Assembly (NCBI GenBank): GCA_026315105.1
Contig: CM048744.1
Span: 658,381,676 to 658,445,675 of the forward strand
DNA: 64,000 nucleotides
Source: Locusta migratoria
Lineage: Eukaryota > Arthropoda > Insecta > Orthoptera > Acrididae
Direction of reading: 5' to 3'
The notes under the pieces are model-generated. The model searched no databases. It was not told the DNA's origin and saw only the letters and a program-made list of their open reading frames with translations. Position numbers and translations under genes: made by a program. Below are positions 1 through 11,279 of this stretch, in pieces (positions within the stretch are counted from its first letter, which is position 1; the number at the start of each line of letters is the position of its first letter).

Positions 1-597
1 AACCTTTTATAACGAATTAACTAAATACTCATTGCATTTGCTGCATTAGGTGGTTAAAGATAGCCGAGAATTTTATATTGACCTTCTTTGGAGACAGTTT
101 GAGGAGGAAACATTGCTACTGCCCACAAGGCAAAGCACATGCGCATGTGCAGTGTCACAAATATTGCTTTACTAGCTCGTCGATTTAAATGCTGGGGAGT
201 AGCTGAACATTTGAATAATACAAGACCAGAGTCAGTTCTTCCCGTTTATAAGTGGCATTTTCGCAAATCGCTGTCAATTGTAGATATCACAGATTATTAG
301 GACAATATCAATTTCCTAAATGGAACCACTTACCACTTCCCAATAGAACGATCTTTTAACCATAAATCAGTAAAATATCTTTACAGGAAGAAACGAAAAT
401 CATATATACAACGAAAATCTTGAAAGGGATGAGATACACCATTTAAATAATCAAAATTACCCGAGACGTTTCCGTGACGTAGGTCAGTTTGTGAGTTTAG
501 GGAATTTTCAGGTGCTCTTTTCTAGGCCCGATATGTTACCAGTTCTAAAATATTTAGCGCACTTTATTCACCAAATGTTCAAAGGTTTGTAGACTGT
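1..597. other. unassigned AT-rich sequence
   Basis: I see no long open frame, no tRNA-like boxes and no inverted repeat here. The sequence resembles none of the repeat families found elsewhere in the window. Confidence 0.5.
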
Positions 598-795
598 TGG
601 AGCCACGACAGAGTGGCCAAGCGCATTGAGGCGCTATGCCCCAACACGCGAGGCCGTTCGCTGTCGGGGTTTCGAATCCCCTCCTCAGGCATGGGTTTGT
701 GTTGTCTTTAAGGTAGTCTATAAGTAGTTTCTAAGTTTGGAGACTGATGACCCCACAGTTAAGTCCCATAAGATTTACAAACATTTGATTTGAAC
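598..795 (+). mobile_element. tRNA-derived SINE (family A/B-like, diverged)
   Basis: The head has an A-box-like 'gagtggccaagcg' and a B-box-like 'gtttcgaatcccc'. The body is the standard SINE body ('ggagactgatgacccc', 'gttaagtcccataag') and ends in 'acaaacatttga'. A second SINE tail in the opposite orientation abuts it. Divergence suggests an old copy. Confidence 0.8.
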
Positions 796-890
796 CTACT
801 GGACAAAATTGCTATGGTCATCAGTCGCTTGACTTACAAACTAGTTAAACTAAATTACACTAAGGACAACACACACACACACACACACAT
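796..890 (-). mobile_element. SINE family B 3' fragment with (CA)n
   Basis: The reverse-complement body is present ('ggtcatcagtcgcttgac', 'ctaaggacaac') and runs into a CA microsatellite of about 20 bp. The tRNA-like head that normally follows is not recognisable. Confidence 0.65.
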
Positions 891-1585
891 GTGCACGAAT
901 CTCGGTCTATGAGTGGGATTTTCTATGTTAGAGATAATTTTGGGCTACAATACGAGTGTAGTGATTTATGGGCTGGTCGAACACTGAGTGCTGCACTACA
1001 GTATTTTTTGCAAAAGATAAGACAGAGTACATACAGTGTGTTGACGACCTGATGAGCGAGCACGGGAGTCCCAAACCTTCCCGTTGTCGCACACGACTAG
1101 AGCTAGTTACAGGCTGTGTCACAAGTTAGTTACATCTGTAAAGCGCAACTTTTTAATCGACACACCATGTCAATTTTTTATTTTTTTCCAAAACATTTTA
1201 AGAGGAAATGCAGTACAGTACAGTATGTACTGTATATGATTGCGATTTTGCTAAATACAGTGCACTACTTTATCTTTCTAAGAATTAAACGACCCAGATG
1301 TAATTTAGCTCTGTTTTATTTACGACTAACCTCACACAGCACGGCACAGGACTACTCCGCTGGCCAGGTAGCCTGCAGCACAGAGTAACATATACAGAGA
1401 AGCAGCCCCCTCTAAACCACTGTCCTACGCTCCCCTCGTAGTTCCGTAAGATGCTAGCAGGTGTCAGGCGGTTCCCTGGCTTAGTACAGGTAGACGACAC
1501 TAGAGGCGTTTCTGAGGGTAGCGTGGAGGGGAGGCTGAGGGGAGAGCTCGTGCCGCCTGCCACGAGGTCCCAGCTGTGTCCGGCT
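891..1585. other. unassigned sequence
   Basis: The first half is AT-rich and the last 200 bases are GC-rich. Short open frames on both strands have no recognisable domain. The GC-rich part is the left flank of the Harbinger-like element that starts at 1589. Confidence 0.4.
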
Positions 1586-1588
1586 TTA

Positions 1589-3443
1589 GGCCCGGCGCAC
1601 ACTTGACGCAGCAGAGGCAGAGGATAGGCAGAGGCGAGGCCTCCGTCCGTCTGTAACGCATGCTTTCTAATGAGGCAGCGCACACTTAACGCAGCCGAGG
1701 CGGAGGGCAGGCGTTTCCTCGGTCACGCCTCTGTCCGGTTGTCCGAGGCGCACAGTTTTCCTGCGCCTCTGTTCCACCTCTGTCGCAAAGTGAAATTTCA
1801 AGTCATCCTATATGTTTCGAAAAAAATTGTTTTATGTAGACGAATATAAGTTTCATCCTTCTCTGTATTTAGTTTCTTTGTAACACTTTTACTTTCTGCG
1901 TAAAAAAATTAAAAATACTATTTTCCGATTTGTGCGTGTTTTGCGCTAACGCAGCTTCCTCAATCGATTTTGCAGAAACTACTCACTAGAAAAAAATTAT
2001 TTTTCTGTAGCATGTAGGCAAAAGCCACCGCATGACGTTGGGGAGGTTTTCTTTTCGTTATTGTACATAGTTATTGTTATAATAAAAAATAAATTACAAC
2101 GCCGCGCATATTTTGAAGAGTTTGCAGTGAAAAAAGTAGTCGCTGGCTAGTTTGCGTTTGCTGCGTTTTACACCATACATTACTGCGAACGAAATGTAGC
2201 TAACATATCGAAATTGTTTTTAACGGTGGAATGAGAGCTATATCTCTTTCAATTCTCGAGAAAATACGTGAGATACAGGTTTGACGCGCCCGCGGTCGGC
2301 AGCTACGCGGCACACGCGCGGCTGTTGCCGCCTGCTGTGCCGAGTGCGGAGCTGCCTCGTGTCTCCCTTCTTCGTACGCTGCCGATACAGACCCAAACTG
2401 GAAACGAACAACTTACTGAAATAGAAAGACACCGAGATTCATAAACCGAAGATGCTGATTGTGTATTTTTACGGTCTATAGTCCCTGGTTTCAGTGAACT
2501 TTGTGGCAAGCATGAAAGCACTATATAAGCTGAAATTCCCGTTACTACTGAATAATAAGTTCGGCGAAATCAGAAGGGACGTGCAACGATTTTTTTTACT
2601 ATCAGGGACCTTCTTCAATTTCTTGAAACACAATGTCCACCCCTTCGTGGAGCTTCAGGTCACTGCTAAACCATAGATGATGCCAGGAACGTCTCTCGTC
2701 AGTATTTCTCATACTGAATTCTATACTACTTTCAGAAATTCAACATTTGCAAAAGTGTTAGCATTAGCTTCACTAATTACTAACAAATATAATGGCTGCT
2801 GAAGGTAATTATCATAAGAAATGTTGACAGAGACAAAATAGGAATGCAATGTAATAAAATGCTGCATGCACATGCACAGCTGCCGTCATAGAAGAAGAAA
2901 AAAGCAAACGTCAGTATCTTAGTATTCAGGAGCATGGAAAAGCTACGAATAAAGACCTAAGTAAGGAATCACTTTGCGTGCAAATGCAGTTAAACAAGGA
3001 AACTAAGATTTGCAAAATTTTTCATATCGACATATATTTCAATTTACCAGGTGTCACCAAGAAAAAAAGTGTTTCCTATCGTATATACTGCGCCACAATC
3101 ATGAATAAATATGTCAGTTGTATAAAGGTTCTTTCAATTATTGAATTTGCTGTGACACTTGTTTCACTGAATTATAAAAGAAATGAAAGAAAAATAAACC
3201 TGACTTTAATTAAATTCTAAAACATATCCCTAATTTTTCTTTAGCGGGTATGATGTGTCACACTATTTTTCTTCTCTGTTAAGTCCTTCTTACTCAGCAT
3301 GTGACTCTCTTTGAACTGTCATCTGTTTAGTCGGAATAGCTCAAGAGCTTAAAATGAGCTTCCATGGACCAGACAAGTTCAGCATGTATTCGTCAGTTTT
3401 GCCTTTGCTCGACAGACCTTTAACTGCTCTTATACTCTATCAG

Positions 3444-3477
<34 letters not shown>

Positions 3478-3675
3478 TTAAATTAACTGAGTTTTGAAGG
3501 AGATCCAGGAATTAAATTTGATTGCATCGAGAGGTTTGCAGTGGACATACAGCACGCGCTGTTGCAAGCTGCGCTGCCCTCCTCTGCCTGCGCTGCGTCA
3601 AGTGTGCGCTGACCAGCAGAGGCCCTGCGCCTCTGCCTCTGCTCTGCCTCTGCTGCGTCAAGTGTGCGCCGGGCC
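1589..3675. mobile_element. non-autonomous PIF/Harbinger-like DNA transposon
   Basis: The two ends are perfect 34-bp terminal inverted repeats (1589-1622 and 3642-3675) beginning 'ggcccggcgcacacttgacg'. They are flanked by TTA on both sides (1586-1588 and 3676-3678). A 3-bp TTA/TAA target duplication and GC-rich termini are typical of PIF/Harbinger elements. A second inward copy of the core 'cagcgcacactt' lies about 60-90 bp inside each end (about 1680 and 3600), so each terminus is a double motif. The 2.1-kb interior is AT-rich with only short open frames and no transposase or Myb-like gene, so it would depend on a helper. The perfect termini suggest fairly recent movement. Confidence 0.8.
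3445..3475. repeat. (CA)n microsatellite
   Basis: About 15 uninterrupted AC units lie inside the Harbinger-like element. Unlike most CA tracts here, it is not clearly inside a SINE. Confidence 0.95.
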
Positions 3676-3832
3676 TTATGGTGTTTGAGGGGAGGTGGTG
3701 GTGGGGACAGCCGCTACCTGCCGCCTGCTCTGGCCAGTTTAAAGGGCTCCTTCTGACCGCAGCGCCATCATGGGACATCTTACGGAACTGCTTCAGCATC
3801 CCCCGCCCTGCACCCCTGAGACGGGGCCGGGC

Positions 3833-5115
3833 CTCTCTCACACGGAGCAAGATTTGCGGGAAGCAAGCCGCGCAGCACACAGGGCGGGCGAGCGGCCGGC
3901 CCTGCGGCCTGCTGGAGGGCCGTTTGCTGCAGGATTCTGGAACTAGCGCGTGTCCTATTTTTCTCGCATGTTTTCGAAATGTTACCTGCGCTGGCCAATC
4001 AGGAGTCGCCTATGGCGTGTGACCTTGCGACCAGCGAGGTGGGAACTCGAAGAGAGCACTCCAGGCGGAACGCAGTGCCACGCGCCCGCCAGCCAAGTGC
4101 GGTCTTTCTCAATCGATTACAAAGAACCTATTCGGTAAAAAAATGTGATTCTGGCACAACTTATAGATGCATTCTTCTGCTTCATGATAAAATGAATATT
4201 ATTTTGTTAGTGGTCATAGTTCTTGTGATATATACGGATTTAGTAGCGTACTACAAGGAATCCGAAAATTTTACATTGAAAAATAGAGGTAGCTATGAAT
4301 TTGCGTTTGGTACACGTTAGGTCATATGTTGCTGCGGATGAAATGTAGCTGAAATATTGAATTATTCTTCGAAGTTGGAAGGATGTCGCTATCTATCACC
4401 AATCTCGAGATAATGGGTTGTATGTAAAGCACTTGTTCCCGCTCGCGTGCGTCAGCGAAGAAAACGGAACGAAATTTTCATATAATCCCTTATATCTTAT
4501 AAATGATTGGATGTATCGAAGCAAGATTTTATGAAATGATATTACACAAAATGAAGTTTATTTTGTCACGTTATTAATTTACGAAACTTGCATATGAAGC
4601 GCGTTATTCGAGCAACTACAGATTTTCTCCAATGAAGTAATGGACTTTTAAGGAGTCACGGATACCTGGTAAAACTAAATTTGCTTTGTCTTTAATTTTA
4701 TACCGCTTATGATTATTTTGATATACTACTAACTTGTCTTGCTCTCAGTATTACTAAATACAGTTTAATATTATGTGGTAACTGCAAATGCATAAAAACG
4801 TTAGTGGGAGGAATATTTGTAAACTCTATTGTTTTGACAACAGAAGCGGATTTTAGTATTACAACGAAAGTGTCTGCATATTAACGAAATCTCATCACTG
4901 AAATATTACTCTGAAAAAAAGGAAAAAAGGTAGTGCTGTGTAATAAATAGTTTCTTGATTTGAAATTATAGAGGAATTCGATATCGCAGTATGTTTTTAT
5001 ATGATATAGAACGAACTGATGAGATTATATGTATACATTCAAATTTCTGAGAAATAAGGAAAATCATTTAGAGTACATATATTTTAGTTAGTGTGCCAAC
5101 ACAGAGCGATGTGTT

Positions 5116-5174
<59 letters not shown>

Positions 5175-6513
5175 CGCAAACATCTTTAAGCTTGTCAAAA
5201 GAATTTAATTTAGACCATCGTGGCTGGTTTACAGGATTCCAGTAAGTTAAACGTTTTTGTATTTCTAAGATTGAGATACAAAAAATAGATTTTTTCGCCT
5301 GTTTTCAAACACAATTTTCATCATTAAAATATACTAGGGTAGCAGATTCGACGATAGTTCCAATATATACATATTTCGTATACGAGCTACAAACCTAAGT
5401 TTCAATGTAACTACACATTTATGTGCCCTACCAGACTTTTCTTCTTCTTCTGACAAACGTATTTTCACATCCTGTCCCTGACAACGTAACTTCCCTTGTT
5501 TAGATGTTAAAATCCGTTTCTTTTGCCAAAACATAGCAGACCTAACAAATATTATTTTCACTAACATTTTTAAGCAGATAAAATAGCAACAGAACATTGA
5601 GTGTTCCGATTTTTAAGGGGACTAAACGGCAGGGTAATCAGACGTCCAGAATATTTAAACTAATAATACTGAGGACAAGATAGTTTGTACTTCATGAAAC
5701 TGTCCATTCTAAAATTAAATGAGTAGCTTCTTCACTTACATAGAAAAACAGCAATTTTCGTTTCACCAGCCATTGATGGCCCTTAAAAATCCCACTACTT
5801 CATTCATTAATATCTGTACTTTGTTAAATATTGGGATTCATGTAAAAGTTTCGTAAAGCGATCATATGAAAAAAATAATCTCCCCTTCGCGTGCTATCGT
5901 TTGATAAAATCTTGCTTCGATACCTCCAATCATTTAAAATATATAAGGGATTTTATGAAAATTTCTTTCCGTTTTCTTCGCTGACGCGCGTGATACGGAA
6001 CAAGGGCCTTACATACAACCCATTATCTCGAGATTGGTGATAGATAGCGACATCCTTCCAACTTCAAAGAATAATTCAATATTTTAGCTACATTTCATCC
6101 ATGAACTATCATGCTCCAAACGCAAATTCATAGCGACCTCTATTTTTCAATGCAAAATTTTCGGATTTCTTGTAGTACTATACTGAATCCGTTAATATCA
6201 CAAGAACTATAACCACGAACAAAATAGTAGACAGATCTTCATGAAGCTGAAGAATGCAGCTATAAGATGCGCGAGAATCAAATTTTTTTACCGAGTAGTT
6301 TCTTTACAATCGTTTGATAAATAAAGTAGCTCGGCCGTGTTGTGCGTCTTGGCGTCCACTCAGCGAAGCCGGCCTGCACGCTTCCGCACCCCATCTTGCA
6401 CCGTGTGAGAGAGACGCAGTGTGTTTCGGCCACATTCCTACTCGGCAGCCGACTGACGAGCGCGCCATCCAGGAAACTTCTCGCGAACCATGCTCCGTGT
6501 GAGAGTGGCTTAA
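3833..6513. mobile_element. foldback-type repeat with ~1-kb inverted arms
   Basis: Sequence at about 3835-4880 reappears inverted at about 5500-6513. The best stretch is 4110-4545 against 5895-6320, including 'aatccgaaaattttacattg' and 'ccaatctcgagataatgg'. Both outer ends carry 'ctctcacacgg(a/t)gc'. The loop of about 600 bp holds a 55-bp T-run. No transposase frame is seen. A related stretch occurs at about 2100-2300 inside the Harbinger-like element. It could be one foldback element or two opposite copies of one repeat. Confidence 0.65.
5118..5172. repeat. poly(T) tract
   Basis: Fifty-five consecutive T lie in the loop between the inverted arms. This could be the A-tail of a lost minus-strand retroelement, but no body is recognised. 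Confidence 0.9.
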
Positions 6514-6549
6514 GGCAGACAGTAGTCAGTAGTGTTTTGGTTTGTGTTA

Positions 6550-8075
6550 ATGCTGTTAGTGTCGAAGAATGTTCGAGAAACTAAAGCATGTTGTGTTGAC
6601 GATTCAGAAGGAAATGGAAAAAAATACACAAAATGGATGAAGGTAGTACTGGCATGCGAAATCTGGCACTGCTTTACAATGCTGGTGAAACTACGATCCG
6701 TGACATTTGGAAGAAGAAAGACAAAATAATTCAGTTTGCTAGCAGTTCTGACTCAGCTAAGAGTTTCTCAAAGCTGTAAGCTAGGAAGATGTCTACATAC
6801 GCAAAATTGGATGAAGGCATGTTGCAATGGTTACCGCAGAAAAGAGTAGACAGCACACAAGTATCTGGCCCAGTATGCGCCTAACAGGCCCAGTTTTTCT
6901 TAACAACCTTGGGACTCGAAGGAAATTTCAGTGCATTGTCAGGCTGGCTGACAAGATTTAAACAGTGTCATGGTATCCGAGAGATTGTAGTCCAAGGAGA
7001 AAAGTTAAGTGGAGACAATAAGGCTGCTTCTGAATTTTGCAAAGATATACAGGAGTTCATTGCAGGAGAAAATTTGGAACTGGAGCAAATATACAATGCG
7101 GACGAAACTGGGCTATTTTGGATGTGTCTACGAACAAAGACTTTAGCTTTCGAAGCAGAACGTAACACACCTGGATATAAATCAACTAAGGAAAGGATAA
7201 CTGTGTTGCGTTGTGCGAACGGTATGGGATCACATAAAATTAAGCTTGGTATAATAGGTAAAACTAAAAAGCCCCGCTGTTTCAAAGGAAAAGAAATGCA
7301 CAATTTCTGATGAAAATAATTATCAGAAACGGGGCCTGGATGTACCGCACAATATTCCAAACATGCTTCCATAACTGCTTTGTGCCATAGGTGCGAGAAA
7401 ATTTAATTTTGGAGGTTCCACCTGAAGGGTTGTGTTGTTACTAGACAATGTACCATCGCATCCCAATGAACGTGTTCTGAGATCGGATGACGGTATAATA
7501 TTTGTTAAATATTTACCACCGAATGAAATTCAGCCATGAAGAAAATTTATAGAGGAAGTCTGCTACAAAAGCTTATTGATGAGGACAGGAAACTCCAAAC
7601 TTTTTGCAAACAACTGTGCTAGACGCAATTTATGAACTATCAAAGGCCATGGCGTAAGGTAAAACAATCAACCATAGCCAAGTTGTGGAAAAACATAAAC
7701 CCAAAGAGAGAAAATGTCAATGAGTCCGATGACGAAGAAGATTCCTCATTAGCAACGTTAGCTGCTGTTTTGAAAAAAAAAAAAAAAAAAAAAAGAACTC
7801 CACGGTGTGAAACAGTAGAAGGAGAAAATATTTCTGAATGGTTTGACACGAACAACACGGAGACAAGCCATGTAAATCTGAGTGAGAGTGCAGTTGTTGA
7901 CCGAGTGCAGGGAAGTCTGAGGAGGGGAACGACCCTTGAACAGCAAGGAGATGCTCCTCTTTGTGATATGTTGGTGTTGCGCAAAATTCACAGTGCGATA
8001 TATAAAAGAAAAGTTACCACAATGATACAGAAGTCAATCAGGTCTATTTTGTTTCAAAGTAGTGCACTGTAATGT
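6550..8075 (+). pseudogene. pogo/Tigger-type (jerky-like) transposase relic
   Basis: A degenerate copy of a CENP-B/jerky-like DDE transposase. Reading across frames from about 6569, an N-terminal helix-turn-helix-like part ('KLKHVVLTIQKEME') comes first. Next is 'ASSSDSAKSFSKL', then an unbroken 133-codon stretch (6909-7310) with 'GWLTRFKQCHGIRE', 'YNADETGLFW' (first catalytic Asp) and 'KERITVLRCANG'. The second Asp motif 'LLLDNVPSHPNER' lies near 7440, followed by 'VKYLPPNEIQP' and a stop where family members have the third Asp region. The C-terminal part (7632-8072) contains 'KVKQSTIAKLWKNI' and a poly-Lys slip caused by a 20-bp A-run. Several stops and frameshifts make it inactive. Terminal repeats were not found. 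Confidence 0.85.
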
Positions 8076-8377
8076 AAAACTGGATTTGTAAGTACTGCAT
8101 TTTCATACAGAATAGATGAATAAAGTAACATTTATTATAGTTATTAGATAATTGATTTTAATTATGATATATTAAATAATCTCAGAACTACTGAAGTCTC
8201 TGGAAGAGCCAGCCATGTCAAAACTATTTCACCTGGTGTGTAAGATGTATGAGACATGGGAAATACCCTCAGACTTTAAGAAAAATCTAACAATCCCCAT
8301 TCCAAAGAAAGCAGGCGCAGACAGATGTGAATATTACAGATCTATTAATTTAATAAGTCATGACTGCAAAATTTTAA

Positions 8378-8434
8378 AAAGTTCCAATGTTTGTGAATCT
8401 ATCAGACCAAACTGCGTGCTCATCAGTCCGTAGT

Positions 8435-8504
<70 letters not shown>

Positions 8505-8592
8505 GCCCTAGGGAGGATTCGAACCTCCGACGGCGGACAACCATGCGCTCCGCAGCGAGGCGCCTTAGAACTCTCGGCTACTCTACCGCGGC
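8378..8592 (-). mobile_element. SINE family B with 12-bp target duplication
   Basis: The flanks are 'gcaaaattttaa' at 8366-8377 and again at 8593-8604. The order on the plus strand is 3' tail, a 65-bp CA tract (8436-8500), then the tRNA-like head with reversed B box 'gattcgaacctcc' and an end of 'ctctaccgcggc'. It splits the RTE reading frame and so is younger than that copy. Confidence 0.92.
8436..8500. repeat. (CA)n microsatellite inside SINE B
   Basis: About 32 AC units sit at the position where other family B copies have a short TG/CA run between 'cttaggacaac' and the B box. Confidence 0.95.
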
Positions 8593-9151
8593 GCAAAATT
8601 TTAACACGAATTATTTACAGAAGGATGGAAAAGCTGGTAGAAGACGACCGTGGGAAAGACCAGTTTGGATTCAAGAGAAATGTAGGAAGACGGGAGGCAA
8701 TCCTTACTTTACGGCTTATCTTAGAAGATAAAGTAAGGGAAGGCAAACCTACATTTCTATCTTTTGTAGAAAGCTTTTGACAATGTAGATTGGAATACAC
8801 TCTTTCAAATTCTGAAATCAACGGGAGTAAAACATATGGAATGGAAGATTGTTTACAACTTCTACAAAAACCAGACAGCAGTTATCAGAGTTGAATGGCA
8901 TGAAAGGGATGCAGAGGTTGGGAAGGGTGTAACACAGAGACAGCAAATAACCTGGAGGAGCAATTGAACGGAATGGACAGTGTTTTGAAAGGATCATACA
9001 TGATGAACCTTTACAAGAGCAAAACAAGGGTAATGGAATTCAGTCTTAGAAAATCAGGCGATGCTGAAGGAATTAAATTATATAACGAATCAAAAGTTGT
9101 AAATGAGTTTTGTTACTTGGGTAGTAAAATAACATATGATGTTCGCAGTAA

Positions 9152-9406
9152 GGTAAAAAGGTAAAGAAGTCAATAATCCGAAGATTGGTTTGAACACCAC
9201 AGTGCTTTACTAGGCCTGGTCCTGTTTGGAGGTGGTATGCCGTTTCCTTCCTCCGACCTTCGAAGTGACTTATCCAGCCAGTTGTAGGGGGACCTACAGT
9301 TTAACGTGGGTTCCGAACCACGGTGCTACTCGGTATTTTTCACATGAGCAATACTGCAAGAGGTGAAAGAAGTGGAAAGTGACAGATAAAAATCCTAGGA
9401 CATGGC
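9152..9406 (-). mobile_element. SINE family C, 5'-truncated
   Basis: It shares 'aatccgaagattggtttg', 'ttactaggcctggtcctg', 'ctacagtttaacgtggg' and 'ggaaagtgacagataaaa' with the copies near 16.2, 35.1 and 37.7 kb. The tRNA-like head is missing beyond 'gacatggcgg'. The RTE frame resumes immediately after it. Confidence 0.85.
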
Positions 9407-9666
9407 GGAGGATGTAAAATGCAGAATGGCAATGGGAAGAAAAGTTTTTTGAAAAGAGAAATTTGTTAACATCGAATAGTAATGCAAGCCTAAGGAAGTC
9501 CTTTCTGAAGGTAATTGTGTGGAGTGTTGCCTTGTATGGGAGTGAAATATGGACGATAAACAGTGCGGACAGGAAGAGGATAGAGGCTTTTGAAATGTAA
9601 AGATTAGGTAGGTGTATCGCGTAACTAATGAGGAGGTACTGAACAGAATTGGAGAGGAAAGGAATT

Positions 9667-10247
9667 TCTACATCTACATCCATAGTTCTGCACATCTCTT
9701 CGACTTCCCTTCATAAAAACGGGGGTGACTTGCGCCATTTTCCAATATTTCGGAACACTAAGCTTTTCTAGAGACCTACGGTACACCACTGCAAGAAGGG
9801 GAGCAAGTTTCTTCGCGTACTCTGTATAAAAACGAACTGGTATCCTATCTGGTCCTGCGGCCTTTCCTCTTTCGAGCGATTTTAATTGTTTTTCTATCCC
9901 CTCTGACAATTATTTCGATATCTGCCATTTCGAAATCTGTGCGGCAATGTAGAGAAGGAACTACAGTGGAATCTTCCTCTGTGAAACAGCTTTGGAAAAA
10001 GTCATTTAGTAACTCAGCCTTTAGAGTATCATCATCTATCTCAATGCCATTTTCGTCACAGAGTGTCTGGAGATTTTGTTTTGATCCACCTACCGCTTTG
10101 ACATAAGACCAAAATGTCTTAGGATTTTCAGCCAAGTCAGTACATAGAACTTTACTTTCGAACACATTGAACACCTCTCGCATAGCCCTCCTCACACTAT
10201 ATTTCACTTCGTTTAACTTTCGTTTGTCTACAAGGCTTTGACAATGT
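9667..10247 (-). mobile_element. CR1-like retrotransposon fragment
   Basis: The minus strand encodes 'ENPKTFWSYVKAVGG', 'KAELLNDFFQSCFTEED' and 'KAAGPDRIPVRF'. These are the linker and first reverse transcriptase blocks of CR1-type LINEs. After 'VFMKGSRRDVQNYG' it jumps straight to the 3' tail motif 'gatgtagatgtaga', so the rest of the RT has been deleted. It sits inside the RTE copy. Confidence 0.82.
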
Positions 10248-10503
10248 TTGCATATCTGTCACACATTGACTAAAAGAAGGGATCGATTGCCAGGACACAT
10301 TCTTAGACATCAAGGATTTCTGAATTTAGCATTGGAGGAAAGTGTGTGGGTAAAAATCGCGGAGAGAGACCAAGCAAATTCAAATGTATGTAGGTTGCCG
10401 TTCTTACGAGGAGATGAGTAGGCTTGCTCAGGATAGAGTAGGGTGGAGAGATGCATCAAGCCAGTCTCCGGACTGAAGACCACAAAAGAGTAATTAATTT
10501 TTT

Positions 10504-10543
10504 GGCCCACTTTAGGTTACGGTAGTAACACTAAAGGTGGGCC
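10504..10543. repeat. self-complementary tip of T1, left
   Basis: This 40-base end can fold on itself: 'ggcccactttag' pairs with 'ctaaaggtgggcc' (one bulge), and gttac pairs with gtaac around a ggta loop. The right end has the same hairpin. Confidence 0.8.
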
Positions 10544-10938
10544 TTTGCTATCGTCTTTAGACAGCTAGAAATTTAAATGAAAATAACGGCTTAACTATTC
10601 ATCTGACACTAAAATTGAATAACCTAATTGGTAGAGGAGAGAATTCTCTACAACTCATATCTCGTATCGTTTGAGACATATTTGCAAAATAACGGAGATT
10701 TGACACCCTCCATTGAATTAACGTAAACCAGCCGCTCGGAGATGTCACGTGACATTCCTCGCCCAGAACTCTCTCTGGCATCCCGCCATCTTCCGTTGCG
10801 TATTTGATGATTTTCTTATTGCAACTTACACGTTGTCATTTAAAAGCAATGGCTCACTGAAGAATTAACAAAAACACATCGTTCTTCGTACGATAAATGG
10901 TAATCTAGTGTCTAGAAATGCCATATTAGCGTCAGTTA

Positions 10939-11142
10939 GCCGGCCGCGGTGGCCGAGGTGACTGAGGCGCTCCAGTCACGGTCAGCACGGCCACTACGGT
11001 CGGGGGTTCGAATCCCCCCTCGGGCATGGATATTTGTGCCGTCTTAGTTCGTAAGTACTTCATAAGTAGTTTGTAAGTTTAGGGACTGATGACCCCGTAG
11101 TTAAGTCCCATAAGAAAAAAAAAGAAAAAAGAAAAGAAAGAC
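10939..11142 (+). mobile_element. SINE family A with 11-bp target duplication
   Basis: The flanks are 'agcgtcagtta' at 10928-10938 and 11143-11153. The tRNA-like head ('ggccgcggtggccgag' as A box region, 'gttcgaatccccc' as B box) is followed by the conserved body 'ggactgatgaccccgtag' and an A-rich tail after 'cccataag'. The full-length 5' start 'gccggccgcgg' is present. It is the best reference copy of family A here. Confidence 0.95.
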
Positions 11143-11202
11143 AGCGTCAGTTAATAAGGGCCATCAATAGTATGAGATTAAAGGACTGATCTTGTAATTG
11201 AT

Positions 11203-11265
11203 AGCCGTAGAGTAGTGGCTAAGGCGTTGGACTATGGCGCTAAATGTCCGTGGTTCGGAACCCAC
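11203..11265 (+). ncRNA. tRNA-like unit in left arm of T1
   Basis: An A-box-like 'tagagtagtgg' (11208-11218; Pol III consensus TRGYNNARNNG) is followed 33 bases later by a B-box-like 'ggttcggaaccc' (11252-11263). The RTE insertion cuts just after it. The matching unit in the right arm is at 16041-16106 on the other strand. It is probably a promoter relic, not a functional tRNA gene. Confidence 0.55.
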
Positions 11266-11279
11266 CACTGTTGTGGTCT

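Larger units (their letters stand above)
8187..10487 (+). mobile_element. RTE-clade retrotransposon, degenerate, with three insertions
   Basis: The 5'-truncated copy starts inside the reverse transcriptase ('KLFHLVCKMYETWEIPSDFK') and follows the element at 11268-14176 through its C-terminus to the 3' end 'ggactgaagaccacaa'. The catalytic FADD region (between about 8940 and 8945) has been deleted. Insertions: a family B SINE (8378-8592), a family C SINE (9152-9406) and a CR1 fragment on the other strand (9667-10247). Stops and frameshifts are frequent. Its 3' end lies about 16 bp from the next inverted-repeat element. Confidence 0.85.

Noticed and set aside
2978..3220. 80-codon open frame on the plus strand inside the Harbinger-like element
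   Set aside because: AT-rich, low complexity, no helix-turn-helix or DDE motif, and shorter than any transposase or Myb-like partner.
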